Assembly: GCF_003324525.1 (NCBI RefSeq)
Contig: NZ_QGDC01000003.1
Location: 248,001 to 312,000, forward strand
From: Mucilaginibacter hurinus
GTDB lineage: Bacteria; Bacteroidota; Bacteroidia; Sphingobacteriales; Sphingobacteriaceae
Reading direction: 5' to 3'
Length of the DNA: 64,000 nucleotides
The notes below the pieces were generated by a model. It saw nothing but the letters and a program-made list of their open reading frames with translations. It was not told the DNA's origin and made no database searches. Every line of letters starts with the position of its first letter. The stretch's first letter is position 1. Position numbers and translations under genes: made by a program. Below, piece after piece: positions 58,540 to 64,000 of this stretch.

Positions 58540-59586
58540 ATGAATTTTGCCCAAGAACTGCTGCAGTGGTATCAGCAGAACAAACGTGATTTACCCTGGC
58601 GTAATACCAACGACGCTTATGTAATATGGCTATCTGAAGTTATTTTGCAGCAAACGCGCGTTGACCAGGGCATGCCGTACTTTTACCGGTTTTTAGAGCG
58701 CTACCCCAATGTGAGCAGCTTTGCTGCGGCCGATGAAGATGAAATATTAAAGCTTTGGCAAGGTTTGGGCTATTATTCCCGGGGGCGCAACATGCTTAAA
58801 ACGGCACGGCTTATACAGGCGCAGTATCATGGTTTGTTCCCCACCGCATATTCTGATTTGATTAAACTGAAGGGCATTGGCAGTTACACAGCGGCGGCAA
58901 TATCCTCCTTTGCTGCAAATGAGATAAGGGCTGTGGTTGATGGCAATGTTTACCGTGTACTGGCACGCTATTTTGGCATAGACGAACCGATAAATTCTAC
59001 AAAAGGAAAAAAGACCTTTCAAAGCATAGCAGACGATTTAATTAATAAGAAAATGCCTGGATTGCATAACCAGGCCATGATGGAGTTTGGGGCCATGTTG
59101 TGTAAGCCTAAAAATCCGGCCTGCGGGATTTGCCCTGTGCGGGTGGGGTGTTATGCTTTTAAACATAATGCCATTAACCATTTACCCGTAAAACTCAAAA
59201 AAGTCAATGTTCGCGAGCGATTTCTTAATTACTTTTTGATAACAGATGGGAAAACGATTTTAATGAATAAACGCGGCGACAACGACATATGGGCCAATTT
59301 GTACGATTTGCCAGCGTTAGAAACGCCATCATTAATACCAATCAACGAGTTACAAAGCCATCCTAAATTTGTTGAATATTTTGGAAATCAAAAAGTAGGG
59401 ATTACGGACCTGGGAGTAAAGAAACATTTACTCACCCACCAATCATTACAAGTTCGTTTGTTAAAACTGGATATTCTGCCCCTTAAATTAGAGCAAAAGT
59501 GGTTTTACACTGAAGTTGAAAATTTAAAAAAATTAGCTTTACCAAAAATCATTTTTATATTTCTAAAAAATATTTTTAATTTGTAG
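58540..59586 (+). CDS. mutY: A/G-specific adenine glycosylase
   Basis: This 348-residue repair enzyme removes adenine mispaired with 8-oxoguanine. It has the catalytic Glu in LSEVILQQTRVDQG and the HhH motif LKGIGSYTAAAISSFA, followed by catalytic Asp in VDGNVYRVLARYF. The [4Fe-4S] ligands are C-x6-C-x2-C-x5-C (CKPKNPACGICPVRVGC). A NUDIX-like C-terminal domain for 8-oxoG recognition follows (about 225-345). It is followed by ssb in the same direction. Confidence 0.95.
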   Translation: MNFAQELLQWYQQNKRDLPWRNTNDAYVIWLSEVILQQTRVDQGMPYFYRFLERYPNVSSFAAADEDEILKLWQGLGYYSRGRNMLKTARLIQAQYHGLFPTAYSDLIKLKGIGSYTAAAISSFAANEIRAVVDGNVYRVLARYFGIDEPINSTKGKKTFQSIADDLINKKMPGLHNQAMMEFGAMLCKPKNPACGICPVRVGCYAFKHNAINHLPVKLKKVNVRERFLNYFLITDGKTILMNKRGDNDIWANLYDLPALETPSLIPINELQSHPKFVEYFGNQKVGITDLGVKKHLLTHQSLQVRLLKLDILPLKLEQKWFYTEVENLKKLALPKIIFIFLKNIFNL

Positions 59587-59609
59587 AATAATTTCCGTTA
59601 ATTTAAACC

Positions 59610-60032
59610 ATGTCTGGAATAAACAAAGTAATACTAATTGGGCATTTGGGTAAGGATCCTGAAGTACGTTATTTAGAAGGCGGTGTATCCGTAGCAAGTT
59701 TCCCGTTAGCAACGTCTGAAACATTTAATAAAGACGGCAGGAAGATCGAGCAAACAGAGTGGCATAATATTGTGATGTGGAGAAGCCTGGCTGATGTAGC
59801 GGCTAAATATCTACAGAAAGGCAAGCTGGTTTACATTGAAGGGAAATTGCGTACCCGGTCTTTTGAGGATAAAGAAGGAATAAAAAAATATACTACCGAA
59901 GTTGTGGCTGAGAATTTCACCATGCTGGGACGCAAAAGCGATTTTGAAGGCGACGGCGTTAAACCTGGTGCCAAAACTGATGGTGCTGCTGAATATAACA
60001 GTACCGCCGAAACAGACGATCTGCCTTTCTAA
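59610..60032 (+). CDS. ssb: Single-stranded DNA-binding protein
   Basis: This 140-residue protein has an OB fold (about 1-110), opening GINKVILIGHLGKDPEVRY with the EWHNIVMWRSLADVAAKYLQKG block. A short linker leads to an acidic C-terminal tip ending DDLPF, which recruits repair and replication partners. It follows mutY by 23 nt and ends at a strong terminator. Confidence 0.96.
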   Translation: MSGINKVILIGHLGKDPEVRYLEGGVSVASFPLATSETFNKDGRKIEQTEWHNIVMWRSLADVAAKYLQKGKLVYIEGKLRTRSFEDKEGIKKYTTEVVAENFTMLGRKSDFEGDGVKPGAKTDGAAEYNSTAETDDLPF

Positions 60033-60056
60033 CCAATCAAAAACTTAAACAACCAG

Positions 60057-60088
60057 CCCGCCCGTCAAAAACGGGCGGGTTTACTTTT
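60057..60088 (+). terminator. Terminator after ssb
   Basis: A perfect 9-bp G+C-rich stem (CCCGCCCGT/ACGGGCGGG) with loop CAAAA is followed by a T-rich tract. Confidence 0.93.
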
Positions 60089-60136
60089 ACCGTCCTACTG
60101 CAAAAAAGCTATTATCAGGATGCGGATTACCTAAGA

Positions 60137-62317
60137 TTACCGCCCACCCGGCGGGCAGTGCTCCTTTAAATATTTAGTAAATAATGTACGCAAGTGCATG
60201 CTGGTGCCTTGCCCCTCATTTAATGAGTGACTACGGTTGGGGTAAGCCATAAACTGTATCTGCTTGTTGTGCTTTATTAACTCGTTAAGCAATTGCTCGG
60301 CGTTATTGTAATGTACGTTATCGTCGCCGGTGCCATGGATGTACAGTAAGTTGCCTTGAAGATTTTTAGCATAAGTTAATGGCGAACCTTTTATGTAAAT
60401 GGCGCGGCTCTCGGCATCCACCGGAACACCCATATAACGCTCCTGGTAAATATTATCATAGGTGAACTGGTTGGTTAAAGCAGCTATGGAAATACCGGTT
60501 TTATAAATATCCGGATATTGAAACATAAGATTTAGCGTAGTTGAGCCGCCGCCGCTTACACCCCAAACTGCTACCCGGCTGCTATCAATAAACGGCCATT
60601 TCAATACTTCCTTAGCTGCCATTGCCTGATCGCGTATATTAAGCAGCCCAATGTTTTTATAAATAGCCTTACGCCAACTTCGGCCTTTCGGCGCCGGTAT
60701 ACCCCGGTTATCAATGGAAATGTGGATATAGCCGTCGGCAGCCATATCACCTGCGTAGTACTTATTTTTGTGAACGCCAAAAGTATCCAGTACAGTTTGT
60801 TTAACATATTCACCGTATACAAAAAACACAACAGGATATTTTTTTTGGGGATCAAAGTTGTCGGGCTTTTTCATCCACCCGTCCATTTCAACTCCATCCG
60901 CTGTTTTTACCTTAAAAAGCTCAACCGGGCCAACAATATCTTCGTTTAAACTTATTACATCACCACTCAAATGCCCGTGCGATGGCAGGCTGATAATTTC
61001 GCGCTGAGGCCGTGTGTTGACATTGGAAAACCTATGCATTGCCAACTTACCATTTGGCGAGATAACGTACTCATGCGTGCCAGCCAACTCCATGGGAGTA
61101 ACGCGTTCGGCCCTGCCACCAATTAGCTTAACTTTGTATAGGTATCGCTGCGTAGCATTAGCTGGAGAGGCAATAAAGTAAATTACTCCTGACGTTCCAT
61201 CAATGTGCGACACGCTGAACGCATCAAATGCATCGCGTGTAATTAATTTATAGCGTCCGTTCAAATCTATCCTGTACAAGTGGCGCCAGCCATCCTGCTC
61301 GCTCGACCAAACGAATTCCTTACCATCATTAATCCAGGTGATGCCGGCCATATTTTGCTTGGTATCTACCCAAGCCTTGTCTGTTTCAGTAAAAATAGCG
61401 CGTGTGCTGCCGTTATCCGCCCGGGCAAGTATAAGCTTACTTTGGTTTTGCGCGCGGTTAAGCTGTTGTAACAGCACCTGGCTTGAGTTGGTGGTCCATT
61501 GCATTAGCGTAATATAATGCTGAACTTTGTCGCCGGGCACATCCATCCATTGCGTGCTGCCACCTGATACCTTCACTATACCTATACGGCATGAACTAGG
61601 ATCATGCCCCGCTGTAGGATACTCAACCGGGATGGTGTACGAGTACACGCTGTCGGTCATGTTCATCATCAGGTACTTTTTAATGTTACCGGCGTCAATT
61701 TGCCAGTAAGCTATTTTTTGCCCGTCGGGCGACCAGCGAAAACCATCGCGCATACCAAACTCCTCTTCATAGGCCCAATCAAATGTACCGTTGATAAGTG
61801 TATTGGTGCCGTCTGTAGTGAGCGCAATTGCAGTACCGGCGGTCAGATCTTCAACAAAAATATTATGTTCGCTTACGTAAGCCACCTTATTTCCATCGGG
61901 CGAAAATTTGGCAAACATCAGTGATGCTGCAGGCCGGTTCTTTCCAATTTGTTTTAAGGTTTTTTTGACCACATCATACACCCAGTAATCCCCCCGAGTA
62001 TCGTAACGCCATACCTTTTTTGTATTACAGTTAATTAATAGCTTGCTACCATCTTCGGTTATAGCAAACCTTACCGGCGTGTGGCCCATAGGTGCCAGGG
62101 CGCTTTTACTTGCGATAATAGTTCTATTGGCAGCACTCCGCACGTCAGACTCAACTATGCTGCCATCTACAATATTGTAATAGCGGTATCCGTCTTTAGC
62201 CCATACAGTACCCTTGTTAAATTGCGCAAAGGCTATAAGTGGTGAAAACAAAAACAGCAGTATAACCGCAATTTGCGCTATGCCTGATACTACCCTATTT
62301 ATTTTAGTACAAAACAA
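60137..62317 (-). CDS. S9 family peptidase (dipeptidyl peptidase IV-type)
   Basis: This 726-residue secreted protein has an unusually long signal sequence with its hydrophobic part at about 12-30, and then an eight-bladed beta-propeller (DPP IV N-terminal domain, about 40-480). The C-terminal alpha/beta hydrolase domain has the catalytic Ser in WGVSGGGST, Asp in GTGDDNVHY and His in PNRSHSLNEG. It removes N-terminal dipeptides, usually after Pro, in the periplasm. The start is TTG at 62317; there is no usable ATG before the signal peptide. Confidence 0.93.
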   Translation of the reverse strand: MFCTKINRVVSGIAQIAVILLFLFSPLIAFAQFNKGTVWAKDGYRYYNIVDGSIVESDVRSAANRTIIASKSALAPMGHTPVRFAITEDGSKLLINCNTKKVWRYDTRGDYWVYDVVKKTLKQIGKNRPAASLMFAKFSPDGNKVAYVSEHNIFVEDLTAGTAIALTTDGTNTLINGTFDWAYEEEFGMRDGFRWSPDGQKIAYWQIDAGNIKKYLMMNMTDSVYSYTIPVEYPTAGHDPSSCRIGIVKVSGGSTQWMDVPGDKVQHYITLMQWTTNSSQVLLQQLNRAQNQSKLILARADNGSTRAIFTETDKAWVDTKQNMAGITWINDGKEFVWSSEQDGWRHLYRIDLNGRYKLITRDAFDAFSVSHIDGTSGVIYFIASPANATQRYLYKVKLIGGRAERVTPMELAGTHEYVISPNGKLAMHRFSNVNTRPQREIISLPSHGHLSGDVISLNEDIVGPVELFKVKTADGVEMDGWMKKPDNFDPQKKYPVVFFVYGEYVKQTVLDTFGVHKNKYYAGDMAADGYIHISIDNRGIPAPKGRSWRKAIYKNIGLLNIRDQAMAAKEVLKWPFIDSSRVAVWGVSGGGSTTLNLMFQYPDIYKTGISIAALTNQFTYDNIYQERYMGVPVDAESRAIYIKGSPLTYAKNLQGNLLYIHGTGDDNVHYNNAEQLLNELIKHNKQIQFMAYPNRSHSLNEGQGTSMHLRTLFTKYLKEHCPPGGR

Positions 62318-62374
62318 TGCTGGTATAAATTTTCCGTTAAATTAGCATTTTGAAGACCTTTATACCTGCCTGTA

Positions 62375-63904
62375 ATGAAAAAAATACTCATTTTGTTAAG
62401 TGCTGTTTTTTTGCTCAATCTTTCTGTACATGCACAAAATGCCAACAGAAGCAAGTTTATAGCCGACAGCCTTACCAATTATATTAACCGGGCAATTACC
62501 AACTGGCGGGTTCCGGGTGCCGCAATTTGTATTGTAAAGGATAACAAGGTGGTGTTTATGAAGGGCTTTGGCATAAAAGAGCTTGGCCTAAATAATAAGG
62601 TTGACGAGCACACACTTTTTATGATAGGCAGCAATACAAAAGCTTTTACAGCTACGGCGCTGGCGATGCTGGCTGCCGAAAAAAAGATATCCCTTAACGA
62701 CAAGGTGACCAAGTACCTCCCTGAATTTAAATTGGATAATAAAGCTGCTACCGAATTGGTTAATATAAAAGACTTGCTGAGCCACCGGCTGGGCTTTCAA
62801 ACTTTTCAGGGCGATTTCACCTTTTACAATTCAAACCTTTCACGCGCGGAAATAATTGCGAGGCTGGGCTTGTTGAAAGCGCCTCATGCTTTTCGCACCC
62901 AATGGGGATATAACAATGCCGCCTATTTAGCTGCAGGCGAAATAATACCGAAAGTAGCCAAGCAAAACTGGGATATTTATATAAAGGAAAAATTATTTGC
63001 CCCGCTAGGCATGGGTAATACACTGGGGTTGAGTGTGGCCATGAGTAAAGCGTTAAACCGTGCGGCCGCCCATACCATTCTTGATGGCAGGCTTATTGCC
63101 ATCCCCTATGCTAATTTAGATAACATGGCACCGGCCGGTACCATAAGTTCTACAGCCGGTGATATGAGTAAATGGGTGATGGCTTTGTTAAACAACGGCA
63201 AGGTGGGGACACGGCAGGTAATTCCGGCATCGGCTATCGGTACTACCTGGAATCCCGAATCCATAGTGGGGGATAAAATTATTGGAAACAAACAATTAAG
63301 TTACAGCCTGTACGGATTGGGTTGGTTTTTACAAAACTATCAAAACCGCACTGTTATCACCCACGAAGGCGGCATAAGCGGATTTGTATCGTCGGTAACG
63401 CTGGTGCCGCAAGAAAAAACCGGCATTGTAATACTAACCAATACAGATCAGAATAATCTTATTGACGCGCTGCGCTGGGAAATTTTAGATGCATATTTCA
63501 AATTGCCCTACCGTAATTACAGCGACGCGTATCTAAACGTGCATAAAAATGAAACCGCGCAGGCCAATGCTGCCGATAAAAAGTTACGCGACAGCGTAAT
63601 GCTAAGCCCGCGCCCGGCGCAATCCCTCAGCTATTATACAGGCAAGTTTACCAACCCAATTTACGGCAGTGCTGATGTCGAGACGGGCGAAAACAATACC
63701 CTTATTATGCGATTTGAGCATCATCCCAAAATGTTTGCAAAATTACAGGCTCTGGGGGGCAACCGGTTTTTTGCTACCTTTAGCGACCCTGTTTTCGGTA
63801 AAGCTATTTTTAACTTCAAGGCGCAGCCAAACGGTAAAGTAACCGGCGTAACGGTTAAGGCTTCTGACTTTATTGAATACGGAGGCTACGAGTTTACACG
63901 ATAG
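62375..63904 (+). CDS. Class C beta-lactamase-like serine hydrolase
   Basis: This 509-residue secreted protein has a signal peptide (about 1-20). The penicillin-binding core has the S-x-x-K motif SNTK (Ser86, Lys89), a Y-x-N motif (WGYNNAAY) and the third motif HEGG. The C-terminal ~120 residues form a separate beta domain (DUF3471-like) seen in many Bacteroidota members. It could be an esterase, peptidase or D-aminopeptidase; a role in beta-lactam resistance is not implied. It is divergent from the S9 peptidase gene. Confidence 0.9.
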   Translation: MKKILILLSAVFLLNLSVHAQNANRSKFIADSLTNYINRAITNWRVPGAAICIVKDNKVVFMKGFGIKELGLNNKVDEHTLFMIGSNTKAFTATALAMLAAEKKISLNDKVTKYLPEFKLDNKAATELVNIKDLLSHRLGFQTFQGDFTFYNSNLSRAEIIARLGLLKAPHAFRTQWGYNNAAYLAAGEIIPKVAKQNWDIYIKEKLFAPLGMGNTLGLSVAMSKALNRAAAHTILDGRLIAIPYANLDNMAPAGTISSTAGDMSKWVMALLNNGKVGTRQVIPASAIGTTWNPESIVGDKIIGNKQLSYSLYGLGWFLQNYQNRTVITHEGGISGFVSSVTLVPQEKTGIVILTNTDQNNLIDALRWEILDAYFKLPYRNYSDAYLNVHKNETAQANAADKKLRDSVMLSPRPAQSLSYYTGKFTNPIYGSADVETGENNTLIMRFEHHPKMFAKLQALGGNRFFATFSDPVFGKAIFNFKAQPNGKVTGVTVKASDFIEYGGYEFTR

Positions 63905-63922
63905 CTCCTACAAGCAGCATAG

Positions 63923-64000
63923 CTATTTTAACACTTCCACAATGGTTTTTCCGATAGTGCCGTTTGGCTGCTGTATACGCAGCAAAGCGGCAATAGTGGG
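63923..64000 (-). CDS. C-terminal fragment of an unidentified protein (runs off the window)
   Basis: A leftward frame enters from the right edge and ends at a TAG at 63923-63925. The visible 25 residues (starting PTIAALLRIQQ and ending IVEVLK) are helical then beta-like and do not identify a family. It converges on the serine hydrolase gene with 18 nt between stops. Confidence 0.5.
   Translation of the reverse strand, partial: PTIAALLRIQQPNGTIGKTIVEVLK

Overview
The window looks like a chromosomal segment of a gliding-lineage Bacteroidota, most likely Sphingobacteriaceae (Mucilaginibacter/Pedobacter-like). The reasons are a GldB lipoprotein, the type IX secretion (T9SS) regulator PorX, a T9SS sorting-domain protein, DUF4270, DUF4136, DUF4838 and DUF4920 proteins, an LpxC-FabZ fusion, a 938-residue CarB without its regulatory domain, and many promoters with the Bacteroidota -7 box TAnnTTTG and few Shine-Dalgarno sites. 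The genus is an inference from gene content; no rRNA is present. I saw no CRISPR array, transposase, integrase, phage module or recognisable defence island. Almost all of the window is housekeeping or envelope biology, with a more variable secreted/carbohydrate region at the left.

Layout. 1-18 kb: a PfkB kinase, tRNA-Asn, a T9SS cargo protein, a GH106-type rhamnosidase, a DsbA-like oxidoreductase, a SelW-like protein with a TruC-like pseudouridine synthase, a transglutaminase-like protein, a DUF4136 lipoprotein, NadE divergent from GldB, a DUF4838 protein, a PQQ-type sugar dehydrogenase and PgpA. 18-28 kb: two small secreted proteins (one a free-standing S74 chaperone domain), then GlmS, a DUF4270 lipoprotein and a degenerate half-length glycogen-synthase-like protein facing PanC and PanD, then CarB with a structured leader. 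28-36 kb: ComB, GcvT, a glycosyltransferase, RNase HII, a single-domain response regulator preceded by an overlapping 29-codon membrane ORF, and a TonB-dependent-receptor-like barrel. 36-43 kb: a leftward run ending with a PDZ aspartyl protease, containing YihY, a VanX-like dipeptidase, alanine dehydrogenase, TsaE and PorX. 43-50 kb: a rightward envelope cluster: HD hydrolase, LpxD, LpxC-FabZ, LpxA, an ABC ATPase, EF-P and a PH-domain protein. 50-64 kb: an AI-2E-type permease, a two-component system, an NTF2-like protein, RadA, RNase G/E, a 29-residue mS38/bS22-like protein, a TPR protein and HU; MutY and SSB; a DPP IV-type peptidase and a class C beta-lactamase-like serine hydrolase.

How the genes fit together. 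LpxD, LpxC-FabZ and LpxA make the early lipid A precursor, and FabZ supplies acyl chains. GlmS feeds UDP-GlcNAc to the same pathway and to peptidoglycan. PanC and PanD make pantothenate, NadE makes NAD, and CarB supplies carbamoyl phosphate. PorX controls T9SS, which should export the 1.3-2.8 kb cargo protein.

Observations most worth following up: (1) six genes carry a perfect TAnnTTTG box only 4-7 nt before ATG, predicting leaderless mRNAs; (2) an in-frame palindromic insertion in radA; (3) the 29-codon membrane ORF sharing a base with the start codon of a response regulator; (4) competing hairpins in the carB leader; (5) an Asn at the EF-P tip; (6) two families of short intergenic repeats; (7) the free-standing S74 domain; (8) the GT5-like protein that has lost its KxGGL motif.
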